From NCBI GenBank assembly GCA_033063855.1, contig CP093831.1:11408001-11472000 (forward strand): a stretch of DNA of 64,000 bases, read 5' to 3'. This DNA is from Smittia aterrima (Eukaryota > Arthropoda > Insecta > Diptera > Chironomidae). The translations under genes were made by a program, and so were the position numbers. Shown one piece after another: positions 12,667 to 23,343 of this stretch (positions within the stretch are counted from its first letter, which is position 1; each line of letters opens with the position of its first letter). The notes beneath the pieces were generated by a model that was given only the letters and a program-made list of their open reading frames with translations, was not told where the DNA came from and ran no database searches.

Positions 12667-12782
12667 CGATTTTTGTTTATAAACAATGTCTGAACATCTG
12701 ATTTCTTAGTAACCTTGGCACTTCGAGTCGTTTTGAATATTTGTTAGATCGTTACGTTAAAATATTTTCTGGACGAAAAAAA
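12667..12782. promoter_or_regulatory. Short divergent promoter between prune and EFHC-like gene
   Basis: Only 116 bp separate the two start codons, so both promoters and 5' leaders must share this AT-rich segment. I see no TATA box placed convincingly for either direction. Confidence 0.4.
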
Positions 12783-15306
12783 ATGTTTCGTTGTACTCCT
12801 CTATCGCTGACACTGGCTTTGGGCGACTATCCAACGCAATTTCACCGCAAAAACTTTCATAAATCGCATCAGTTTGAGTTCGTCAATAATGTTCCGCTGT
12901 TGGCTGAGGTAAACTGAATGAAAATTAAGCTGAGATTTTTTTTTATAATTTCAATCATTGTCAGGCCAACCGACCAAGAGTTGGAGGAGCTCCAATGTAC
13001 GATATAAAAACCGAGTCAACTCTTCACCCTCGTTCGACACGAAGCTGTTTGGTTCCAGCTTGGCGCGTTTACGAAAAGCAAATGCTTCGATTTTTCGGTT
13101 ATTTTAAAGACACCTTGACCGAGTCGAAGATTCCTTATCAGATCAGGAAGATTAAATTGATTTACTTCCTCGAAGATGACACAATTCAAATAACGGAACC
13201 TCGAAGTGACTCTGGAATTATCAAAGGTTGCCTCGTCTCTCGTCAAAGAGTTCACAAGCCAGCTCCGTTCAGTCGTGAACATGTCAATCTACTCGACTTG
13301 AACGTTAATCAAACGATCACGCTTCTCGATCGAGTGTATCACATCACAGACTGCGATGGCTTTACACGAAAATTCTTACAAAGACTTGGAATTGCAGTTC
13401 CATGTTCAGTTGAAATTCCAGTTGACCCAACGACCGAAATTCGTCGTCGCGAGAAGGAAAGTATGATGCCCAAACATCCATTTCCAAGTGACTTTCGCTT
13501 CGCAAAATTCCTTGAAAATGATCGAAAAGTTCTTCGCTTTTCTGGCTATTGGGATGATACTAAGTCTGAGAACGGCGATATTCGAGCTCTCGATGTTTTG
13601 TTTCATCTCGCCGACGATACATTTGAAATCAAAGAGAAGTTGCCAGTAAACTCGGGTCGTCAATCGAATGGAATGTTTTTAAAACGAGGAAAGCTTCCGA
13701 GAGTAAGTTAACAAAAAGTTTAAGGAAAGTTCTAATTCAATTTGATTTTAGTTTGCCTGTAAAATCCGCGATGTTGGTGAAGGAAACTTTGCCGTTTTAA
13801 ATGTTCTCGGTCGCGATATGATGAAAGGACGATATTTGCGTGATCGTCTTGATATAAGAGTCGGAGACGATTCGTCGCAGTATTACAACGAGAAAGATTT
13901 AGCGATTGGTCGAGTTCTGAATGTTTTTGGACGCAAAGTTGTTCTTACAAGTTGTGATGGGAAAACTCAAGATTTCTATCGACAGAAGTTCGGTGTGGAA
14001 GAATTTGAATCGATTCCAATTCCAATAAACTCGCAAAAATATGTGAGCCAGTTCATTGAACAGAAAACGATGCCTCCTTTCAACGGATGGGGATCTTATG
14101 AAGATTCCGAAGGAAATTGCATTGGAATTGAACCGAAAGCACCGAGGATCGACTTCAGGAAATTCTTGTGCTATGACAAGTGAGTCAAATTTAATTTAGA
14201 AATTTATTTCTATCAATTCAATTTAACTTTAGATTAATTCTACGTTTTGGAGCGAAAATGATGTCAAACATTCGAGAAAATAACTCGCGACTCTTCAATA
14301 TCAGTTATCATCTCTCTGATGACACAATCTCTGTCTACGAGTTGTCTTGTCGAAACTTTGGATTCGTCGCTGGAGAGTTCTTCGGAAAAGCAAAATTTTA
14401 TTTGCCCGGGCAGGGAAAGTACACAAGCGATCGACCAATTGCCTACAGAAGTCAGGATTTCTATTTAGGAGCGACAGTTGTACTACGCGACTTTTGCTTT
14501 AAAATAACATCAGCTGATCTGTTTGCATTGAAGTTCATGGAGGATCATAAGGAATTGGTAAAAACTCAACTTGTTAAAAGATTTTAAAGATAATTTGATT
14601 TTATTCTCAGTATCCAATGTCTCATCCAACAATAATTCTAACAAAAGTTCGTGAAAAGCTTCGTCCGATGTACAAAGAATTCATTTCTCGTTACATGATG
14701 AAAGTGAAAATGTCTGAGTCCTTGGAGTTTATTTGCTACGAAGATTTCAAGAATCTGCTGAAGGATCTTCTCGGCGAAGCCATTGTTGAGCATGAAATTG
14801 TAAGTTTGTGTCGACACTTTGCAGTTGAGACGAAGAAATCTCCAAGAGTACGGCGTGAGGAAGTTCGATCTATTGTACAAGGTGAAATTTTGAGAGACTT
14901 GTGGGATGACTTGGAAAGGACAAAAGAGTTTATTCATCACTTTTCACCTGAGAAACTCGACTTTCTTAGCGAGCAAAAGGTTCTCACAATCATTCGTGGC
15001 TGTCGAGTTCCTTTGGACATCGCAATCGTACATCAAATGTTTGAAGTCTTAAATCATAACGAAGCTGGCGAAATTGAAGTGAAAGATTTCTTGGATTTCA
15101 TTGATCTTAAATCATTTAAAGCTCCGCCTGTTCCACCAGTAAATCCAAAGGTAAGTTCTTTGATCCTTTCATTCCAACTAATTCCATATTTTATTTTTCA
15201 GAAAACGCAAATTTACTATAATCCCGACGAAGGAAGTTTAATTGACTGGAAGCGGTTTATTGCCAGTGTTGGCCTGGAGGAAAATCTTCAAATTAGCGGC
15301 GATTAG
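12783..15306 (+). CDS. EFHC1/EFHC2-like ciliary protein with three DM10 domains
   Basis: Six exons, 12783-12908, 12965-13702, 13752-14179, 14233-14557, 14611-15150 and 15202-15306, encode 753 residues, close to human EFHC2. Exon phases agree throughout; one lysine codon is split between exons 3 and 4. Three DM10 domains are clear from their repeated cores: LRFFGYFKDT with IYFLEDDTIQI; LRFSGYWDDT with LFHLADDTFEI; and LRFGAKM with SYHLSDDTISV. A C-terminal region with degenerate EF-hands follows (LNHNEAGEIEVKDFLDFI). Family members bind the inner wall of axonemal doublet microtubules, so expression in sensory cilia and sperm flagella is expected by homology. AATAAA at 15334-15339 follows the stop, and the next gene converges from 15378. 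Confidence 0.92.
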
Positions 15307-15377
15307 TGTTTAGGTTAATCGAAGTCTTACGGAAATAAAAATTGAAATTCTGATTATTCGAAATTTTGAATTTAACT

Positions 15378-16613
15378 TTAATCACTTTCAGAATTCACTC
15401 TCAATCGTTTTATAGAGGATGGTGGTTTAACAGGACTCCAATCACTATCAGAACTTTCGATTCGCCATCGTCGCTTTGGAGCTTTAATCGGGCTCATGTC
15501 AATAATCGATTCTTCACTATCAGAGCTTTCAATTCTTTTAGAGCGAAACTTTTTAGGAGCTTTTATAGGACTGTCGTCGTCGATTGAATTTTCTTCAAGG
15601 TATGACGTCTCGAAGGAAAAATTGTTGCTTGATTGCTGTGAATTTTCTTCCCGAGCAGAGCTTGTTATAATTTCAGTGCAGGATCGACAGTTGTAATCAG
15701 AATCTTGATTTTCGAGACATTCAATGTGAATCACATCGGCTCCGCATGTTGAACAGATTTTAAATTTCCATGGATACTCAGAGTAATTCACATTAGGAAA
15801 TTCGCAGTTTTCGTTTTCGCAAATCCTCTCGTTTTCTTCAAAAAGCTCTTCCTCAGTTGACTCATCAAACTCCCAGTCAGCATCCTTCTCCGGCATAAAT
15901 ATTCCAAGTTTAGGCAGACTTTGTGAACAATTTTCTTTGTCGTTGCACAACGGGCATTTAAAACAAACTCCTGCAGTTGTGGCATATTTCTGGAGACAGC
16001 TTCGATGGAACAATTTGTTGCAGCAAGGAATGCGAAGAAATTTATTAGAAACATTTTGCCCTCGACCGATTTTTTCAACACAAATCGAGCAAGTTTCTTG
16101 AGGGTCAATATTTTTTACTTCCTTCACTTTCTTGTGCTCAAGACAAAACGTTTCAAATGGATCGGTGAACTGCACTGCACCATTCATCTTCAGCAAGCAG
16201 TCGAGATGAAAAGTCATTTTGCAGGTTTTTTTGCTACATCCGAGATTAGCGAATTTGTGCTCTGAAAGAATATTTCATGTAATTATTGAGTAGGCTAAGA
16301 AGAAAATTTTCTTCAACTTTTTAAAAGTTAAAACTTACTGCAGTAAACACAAGCCAGTGATTTGACACGACGGCATTCTTTCCTAATATCTTCAATCAGG
16401 AATCCTCTGATTCCTTGATCTTCTTCACCTCGCGTATATAAAGCAGGAGACAACAACTAAAATTTGAAATTGTTTTTAAAAATAAATCGAAAATCAATAT
16501 TCTGAAAGACTTACTAAACAAAAGTAATGGACTGTGACATTCTCCTCAGTCAGCATCTCTCCAAACACAACTTCATTATCTTTTGAGGAATTACAGAGTT
16601 GACAAACACTCAT
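15378..16613 (-). CDS. PHF7/G2E3-like extended-PHD and RING protein
   Basis: Three exons, 16613-16515, 16456-16339 and 16261-15378, with phases 0 and 1 and introns of 58 and 77 nt, encode 366 residues. The N-terminus is an extended PHD: CQLC, HYFCL, then CRRVKSLACVYC, GCSKKTCKMTFHLDCL, with EHK at its end. A RING-like module follows (CSIC, CCNKLFHRSCLQKYA, CPLC), and a third zinc module (CENENCEFP, CSTCGADVIHIECL, CRSC). PHF7 is a histone-reading, histone-ubiquitinating ligase, male-germline specific in flies; G2E3 is its relative. Which of the two this is cannot be settled here. The tail carries imperfect repeats around IESSDSE and SPIKAPK(K/R)R, likely phosphorylated. Confidence 0.88.
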
Positions 16614-16829
16614 TTTTTTACTTTTTCTACCATTTAACTTTCTGACTGTTTACTTTTAATTTCAAGCGCCAAAATTTTTGACGAGGGAAGACAAACTATG
16701 ATCGCAGTAGTGAAAGGGAAACTTGAAAGTGGCTGCAGTTGTTTCTTAAAAACTCTCCCAGTTCCTGTAGCTTTTGATAATTAATCATGTATTCAGTCTC
16801 GAGCTAGAACATCACAATCTAAGTTAACC
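16614..16829. promoter_or_regulatory. Divergent promoter between PHF7-like gene and RN-tre
   Basis: 216 bp lie between the start codons of two outward-pointing genes. No TATA box stands out for either direction; the assignment rests on position. Confidence 0.4.
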
Positions 16830-19517
16830 ATGATGAATGAAGCGTTGGAAGATGAATTAGAGCGCGCTAACCAAGAGCGACAAGGAATCGTAAGGAAATA
16901 TAAATTAGGAAGGAATTTGGAAAATCAAATCAATCAATGGGTAAGTTAGCACAATCGTAGCTTTTATTCTTATTAATGCTGTTTCTTTCAATGAACAGGA
17001 AGATCCAGACTTCGGGCTCTACTATAAGATTGATCGGTAAATAAATTCACTTCCGCAATGTGACAACTGGCTCACGATTTTATTTGTTTTCAGATATGGA
17101 TTCATTCATACGCAGACGTTATCGAAAGAGTTCGATGAGAACGAAAAGAGAGAAAAGGAAGTTGAGATCCAACGAGCTCAAAAATGGCTAAAGATGCTGA
17201 AGAGCTTTGAGAAGTTTTCAAATCTAAATCGTGAGAAATTACAAAGAAGAATCTACAAAGGAGTTCCCGACAAACTTCGCGGTGCCATTTGGCAGAAACT
17301 TCTCAATGTTGATAAGAGCATGAAGGAGAACCCAGATGTATACAATCGAATGCTCAATCTAGCTCACAACTACTCAACAGACATCAGACAAATCGACAAT
17401 GACATTAACAGGTTTGAGATTGTGAAAATTGTGCAGTGAACCGATTGATGAATTTGTTCCCGCTTCAGATGTTTTAGAGATCACGATTACTTTCGTGAAA
17501 GATACAGCACTAAACAGCAGCAACTGTTTAATGTTTTATCCGCTTACAGTTGCTACAACAGTGAGTTAGGCTATTGCCAAGGCATGTCTTCAGTTGCTGG
17601 AGTTTTGCTGATGTATTTAGGAGAAGAAGAGACGTTCTGGGCTCTCAACACTCTCATGCTTGATCAAAAGGTTTGTTTGATAAGGAAATAAACGCCCCAT
17701 AATGTAAACGTTATCTTATTTTAGTTTGCCATGCACGGTCTTTATATAGTTGGTTTCCCAAAACTTATGAGATTTCTCGCTCATCACGATAAAATTTTGA
17801 CAAAATTCTTGCCAAAGCTGAAAAAACATTTCGATAAACAAAATCTCGACGCCGTCCTCTACTCAATGAAATGGTTTTTTGTGATTTTTGTTGAACGAGT
17901 AAGTAAAGTGATGTCACTGTTAGCAAACATCTTCTGATAAATTTACATTTCATTACAGATTCCATTCAGTTTGTGTCTACGCGTTTGGGATATTTTTCTT
18001 CTCGAAGGTGATCGTATTGTAACTGCGATGGCTTACACGATTCTCAAATTACATGCGAATAAGCTCCTCAAGTCCAAAGATATGGATATTATTACCGATT
18101 ACCTTCAGGTGAGTTTGAATTGATTCGTCGTTTCTCATCTATAATTATTTTCTTTTGCAGTACAAACTCCATAAAAACTTTGGATATTCTGACAATTACG
18201 TGATTAAAAGCTTGGAAGCTTCTCTAATTGAGTTGAAAGCAAAGCGAATGGATTTGCCGCCTCCAGCAGGTGAAAATGAAATGCCGAAAAATGAGATGGG
18301 CCAATTCATTGAGCCGACAATCGAGAAGAAGCTTGGCTTACGAACAGCTTGCTTCAGTGATTCAGAAAAGAACGTGACAGAATTTGTGATTTCTCGAAAC
18401 GAAGAGAACGGCAATGATGTCGAAGCGTTCGATGAAAACCAAGGCGATACGATTAGTAATTACAACACAGGTAAGATTGTAGAACAATAATTGTAAAGTC
18501 CAACATTCAAGTGATGAGTGTGTGGGCGGATTTTCCTATGAATCATTCAGGGATTGAAATCATCTAAATTTTTCACTAAGAAAATTTCCCAATATCGATT
18601 TCAATCCCTGCGAATTTACATTGTTTATTGATCAATCGATGTTTATGTTGCTAGCTCGTATAACTCTCGTTTAGTTTGATTTTTGTTTCCCTGCTAAATT
18701 TATTATTCCACAAGCATGCACATCATGATTTTCTTTAAACCATTTTTCGACGTTTTTTTTATCAACCACTAGTCTCGAGCACATCCCTGATAAGAAGATT
18801 TAAGAGCATGAACAGTCTTAACACCGCAACGTCAATGGCGACGTCAATAAACTCAATAACATCGGAGGTGAACCAAAACGATCTGGAGGAAGAAGACTTT
18901 GAGATTGTGGAGATCACTCGACTTTGATTAGAAACCAAGCAACAGGAGACTGATGAAATGATATTTAATTTAGGATTTAGAACTCTCTTCTTTTTCACCG
19001 CTAAGCTCATTCCACTAACTTCCAAAGCACTCTAAAATGAACGAGGCAACGACATTGTAAACATTTTTGTCGTTGTCTCTAAACAATTGAACGTAATGAT
19101 ATTTTTTTAATGACAACACTTCATAATGAATTTAACTTTTTTTTTTTAAGAATTCATTTGAGAAATAAAATATTTAATTTTTGAAGATATAGTTTTGTTA
19201 TTTGATGTCTTAACTCTCATTTGCATGATCTTTATAATTTTGGTCACAAATTCTTGAACAATTTTTCTGCTTTTCCATTAGTGACGAATCTTTCAGATTA
19301 CGACGGTGACTTGAGCTTCATGGACGACGACATAGACGAGATTACATTCACCAACAGTAATCAGAATAGAAGATCTCTAACTGGAACGTCAATCACATCG
19401 ATAAGTGAAGACCGTCGTTCGATTTCGACACTCAATCAACAAAACTTTGAAGAAATTGTCAAAGACGACGATGGAGTGTTCCACTTCAAAGAGCAACTAT
19501 TTGCTCAGGAATTTTAA
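16830..19517 (+). CDS. RN-tre: RN-tre / USP6NL Rab GTPase-activating protein (TBC domain)
   Basis: Seven shared exons (16830-16940, 16999-17036, 17094-17411, 17469-17670, 17725-17898, 17959-18108, 18161-18470) lead in phase 1 to either of two last exons: 18773-18927 (485 residues) or 19297-19517 (507 residues). The N-terminus DFGLYYKIDRYGFIHT is typical of RN-tre/USP6NL. The TBC domain has GVPDKLRGAIWQKLL, the IxxDxxR finger (IDNDINR, catalytic Arg156) and the YxQ glutamine (GYCQG, Gln193), so it should be an active dual-finger GAP. RN-tre proteins act on Rab5/Rab43 in endocytosis and Golgi traffic. The Arg156 codon is split by the third intron, whose donor (GTTTGA) is weak. Family call firm. 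Confidence 0.9.
18548..18610 (+). repeat. Perfect 14-bp inverted repeat in RN-tre intron
   Basis: CAGGGATTGAAATC at 18548-18561 is the exact reverse complement of GATTTCAATCCCTG at 18597-18610, with a 35-nt loop. It sits in the intron between the last shared exon and the first alternative last exon of RN-tre, so it would form a hairpin in the pre-mRNA. Confidence 0.75.
18773..18927 (+). CDS. RN-tre: RN-tre alternative last exon A
   Basis: The acceptor CACTAG before 18773 joins in phase 1 to the donor at 18470 and opens a 51-codon tail beginning VSSTSLIRRFKS and ending EEEDFEIVEITRL, then TGA. AATAAA at 19164-19169 supplies a separate polyadenylation signal upstream of exon B, so use of this exon would end the transcript early. 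The tail is Ser/Thr/Asn-rich then acidic. Confidence 0.72.
19297..19517 (+). CDS. RN-tre: RN-tre alternative last exon B
   Basis: The acceptor CTTTCAG before 19297 also fits the phase-1 donor at 18470, adding 73 codons: DYDGDLSFMDDDIDEI, then SLTGTSITSISEDRRS, ending HFKEQLFAQEF and TAA. AATAAA at 19699-19704 follows. It loosely resembles exon A (Ser/Thr repeat then an acidic NFEEIV/DFEIVE piece), which may point to an old exon duplication. Confidence 0.75.
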
Positions 19518-20684
19518 TGTCAAATAATCAAAGATCGTTGAGTTTTTGTTTTCTCTTGTTTATTCGTCCGATTCTTTTGACGGCCTCAGATAAATTGTTT
19601 CATGCATTTCCTTTTCTCTTTTTCATATCAATTAATGTCTTTAAAAGATCTCCTTAACTCTAATTATTTAATCAAAATGAAAGAAAACTTTTTTCACAAT
19701 AAAAAATTGTTTTAATAAAATCAAAGAAATCAAAGTTGTTTCCAAGAAATTAGATGATTTTGCTTTTAACAAACTCCTTTGAGTTTCAAGAGTTGGATTC
19801 AAGGTTTCAGCTTAACCGTTAGTTTAATTAAATGAATTCTTATCTTAGGCTCCAACATCGAAGATAAGCTTAATCCAAAGGAAGCTGAAGCAAAATAAAA
19901 ATCGGGTAAGCTCAAGGCTTTCGGATAAAATATCTCTTAATCTCGTGCAAACGCTTAACATTCAATAAATTTCGATTAGATCAGAAAGCCTTCTCCCAAC
20001 TTCAATTTAGAATTTGCCGAAAATAGGAAAATTGGTCTTGAATGAAATATCGAGAAGAACGTGCGGTTCACACAAATATTTTAACAGCTTTTCAAAGTTT
20101 TTTTTTCAGCTTATATCATCAACTTGTTTTAGATCCTATCACTGCTTATCAACTCTAATTGGAAAATGTTTGACATTTCTCATGTTCTTTGCATTGTATA
20201 ATCATTGTAAGATAGTAAAAGAAATGACGTTCAATTGAAAATTCCTCGGGTTGGTTTAGTTTCCTGTGTGTGTCTGGTCAGCTTAAGTTGCTTTTATAAA
20301 TTATCGTCATCAATCGCCTGCAGGTAGGCGATGAAATGAGAATTCAATGTTAAAATCATCAGGCCAGGAAAGCAAAGGTGCTTGAGCACAACAGTGCAAT
20401 CATCCAGCTCCTGGTTAGTTTCCTTAAAATTTACGTATTTAATTTCTAGTTGAAAGTTCTTCATCATGTTCTTAAGTTTTTCTTCTCATTGTAAAAGGAA
20501 TTTTCTGATAAATTGTTGGACTGCATGTAAAGAAGTTAACCCATCGAACGGACAATTGGGTTTCTTTCGAAAGTGTATAAAATAACTTCTTAAAATTTAA
20601 TTTCCATTTGAGTTAACACTCGGGATTCTCTTAAGATAAAAATATAATTAACATTACAAATGCTATCAATGAAGAATGGGTCGC
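19518..20684. other. Convergent intergenic region
   Basis: This 1.17-kb gap lies between the 3' ends of RN-tre (+) and the IVNS1ABP-like gene (-). It contains the polyadenylation signal of RN-tre exon B, a short hairpin near 20313-20332 (ATCGCCT against AGGCGAT), and a splice-bounded 17-codon block at 20363-20413 that looks coding. Otherwise it is AT-rich with nothing I can name. Confidence 0.4.
20363..20413 (+). other. Possible orphan 51-nt exon
   Basis: A 51-nt block preceded by ATCAG and followed by GTTAGT reads in phase 0 as ARKAKVLEHNSAIIQLL, an amphipathic helix-like sequence. The reverse strand is also open over the same span. No partner exon was found on either side, so it may be chance, an alternative exon of RN-tre, or UTR sequence of the gene on the minus strand. 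Confidence 0.2.
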
Positions 20685-23343
20685 TTAACAAACGGACGTC
20701 GGCGGTAAGATGATTGCTTCAGATTCATCTTCGCTGATCTTGTCTCTATCAGCAATAGCTTCGGTTCTTGATTCACCAACGAATCCTCCGTTTGAAGATG
20801 GCACAATTCCATTTCCGTTTGTATAACCCTCATCTTCGTTGTTAGAGTCGCAGCTTGAATCAACTGCTGGCTGTTCAAGTTTAGCAAATTTTGTCCATTC
20901 CTTTGCGTCAGCGTCGTAATATTCGATTGTGTTCAGGAACTTTTTACCGGAAAAGCCTCCAATTGCGTAGAGTCGTTCTTGAACTACAACAACCGAAACA
21001 ATCGAACGAGCTGTTGATAGCGAAGGGCCAAGAACCCAAGACTGAGTGACTTCATCAAAGTATTCAGTTGATTTCAACGATTGGTTTCCATCAGAGCCTC
21101 CAACGCAATACAAGCGTCCATTCAACTCTGCAAGACCGCATCCACGACGAGCTGTCAAAAGCGGAGCACAAAAGTTCCATTGATTCGTTTCAGGGTCGTA
21201 TGTTTCAACGGTTCCGAGGCAATTCCAAGCATCAGACCCTCCGACAACCCAAATCTTGTTGTTAAAGGCGAAAACGCCAGCTTGACAACGTCCAGTATTC
21301 AATGGCGCAATCGATGTCCATTTATCAGTTTCTGGGCAATAAACGTCGCATTGCTTGATGCCAGCTTGTCCATTCCAGCCTCCGATGCAATAAATCTTTC
21401 CATCGAGAGCACAAACTCCAGCGTTTGATCGTGAGAATGGCAATTTTGAGCATTTCTTCCACTTCTTAGGCTTTGTGTCATTCTCGTTTTTGCCCAAAGC
21501 GAGGCATTCAACAGTGTCGAGTTCTGTAGTTCCATTACAGCCTCCAACAGCATAAATCGTTCCATCGATGACAGCGATTTGAACTCGACCACGAGCTTCA
21601 CTTAGACTAAGCTCTTCCATCCACATGTTTGTAGTTGGGCAATATGATTCGACGGAACGGAGGCACTCTGCTCTACCGTAACCGCCAACAACAATCAATT
21701 TTCCATCGAGTTCTGCAACGCCCAACCCGCATTTGCTCTCAGACATCGTGGCAACTTCACAGAACAATTCTGGTTGATCAAGTTGCGAAATTTGCTCGTT
21801 GATTGCAATAAAATCAAGAGCTGATCTTCCGTCAAGCAAGAACATTTCAGGAGCAATCGGGGATGGTGTCGTCATGCCTGAGCAAATGGTCTCTGCAACT
21901 GGAACTGATTGATTGAGCTTCAGTTGAATTGAAACTCTGCACAATGCTCCATTCAATGTCACCAACGATATGAATGTGTGTTCAAAGACTTTCGTCGATG
22001 CAATCAAATTCCAGTCAGCATCAGCTCGATTCTCTTCATCATAGCTTCGATCGCTGATATCACGCGAGTAGATGAGGATGCGTGGACGTTCGGGTTGTGC
22101 GATGTGCTTTCGTCTAGACTTCGGATTACCGCCGGGATTTTTCAGAGCCAGCTTCTTGTAATCCTTTACCATGTCTGAATTGGCCTTGTCGCCAACGAGA
22201 TCGGTTGCATCTTGCAAGGAATTGTCCAAGCCAAGGAACAACATGTGTGAACGCTCAGATAATGAAGCGATCTACAAAAAATAAGAACATTTGTCGTGTT
22301 CCCAACTGTTCACCCATTGATTGCGCTATGCGCAATTTCAAGTTACCGATCCAGAGTTTTCGTGAATTTCTCTTCGAATCCAGTCCAGTACCAGACGACT
22401 TAGGGACTCCTCAGCGACCAATGCCATCTCTTGTTTTGTCTGATGGAGCACCTCAATCTGGACTGAAGGAAGTTGAAGGAAGCTGGCTGTTTGCGAAAGC
22501 TCTGGGAACTGTAACGAGATCGATTTGTATTTGATATCTTGACAAAGGAAATTTATTGGCTTACATGATCGGCGATAAATTTATCAACCTTTGAAACAAA
22601 ATTCTTGTTGCGATTGATTCCAGGTAAAGAACGAGTCTCAATGCATGTGTCATTCGATAAATCGTTGACAAGATGAGCCGCACATTCCTTTACGACACGT
22701 TCCATTCTCAATTGCCATGCAGCGAGGTAAATGTCTTTGATCTAACACAAAAGTATTATTAGTAAAATGTACGAGAACGTGAAGAGATCCGTTGAGCTTA
22801 CCATATCATCAGGAACTTCCAACTGTGCTGTGTATGCGTAATCAACGAGAATATTAAGCCCTGCCTTCGTTATGTATCCATTCAGACGATAGCTTGGAAT
22901 GTTTCCATCATTGCAGATGTTCTATAATTGGATAAAAATCATTTCACTGCTCTCGATAATTCAATAAAGACGCCCACATACCTGCTCTGCGCTAAACAGC
23001 TCCATCAAATAAGGAGAAACGCAGGCCAATACGTTGCGGTGAGCATGAATTTCTGTATTTTCAACCTTCACAAAGGAAAAAAAACAAATTTGATCATAAT
23101 TCTTCACGTAGCCTTCAGTTGAAGGTACTCGACAATGAAAGTCCTGTTATCTCATTCGAAGAGTTCGTCGTTCTACTCTGAGATAAGAAAACTTTGTTGT
23201 CTCGTGCTTAAAGTCAGCACACTTACTGTTAAGATAACATCACAAAACAGACGATTCTTCCTCATCAAACTGAGAGACTCTTGGAAGGACGATTTCAATG
23301 AATCATCAACAAAACGTAAATACGGCATCATCCACGGCATCAT
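20685..23343 (-). CDS. IVNS1ABP-like BTB-BACK-Kelch protein
   Basis: Six exons, 23343-23227, 23065-22982, 22921-22802, 22741-22565, 22508-22347 and 22271-20685, all phase 0, encode 748 residues. The first three exons form the BTB fold (NRLFCDVILT, HAHRNVLACVSPYL, LVDYAYTAQLEVPDDM), the next two the BACK domain (LVLDWIRREIHENS), and the last carries a linker and six Kelch blades, each with a paired Gly (VVGGYGRAEC, AVGGCNGTTEL, CIGGWNGQAG, VVGGSDAWNC, CVGGSDGNQS, AIGGFSGKKF). Order, spacing and the AYTAQL signature match human IVNS1ABP (NS1-binding protein), which binds actin and serves as a Cullin-3 adaptor; Drosophila has an uncharacterised orthologue. The second exon uses a less common GAAG acceptor. 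CTTCTTCAG just before the start may end a 5' UTR intron. Confidence 0.9.
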
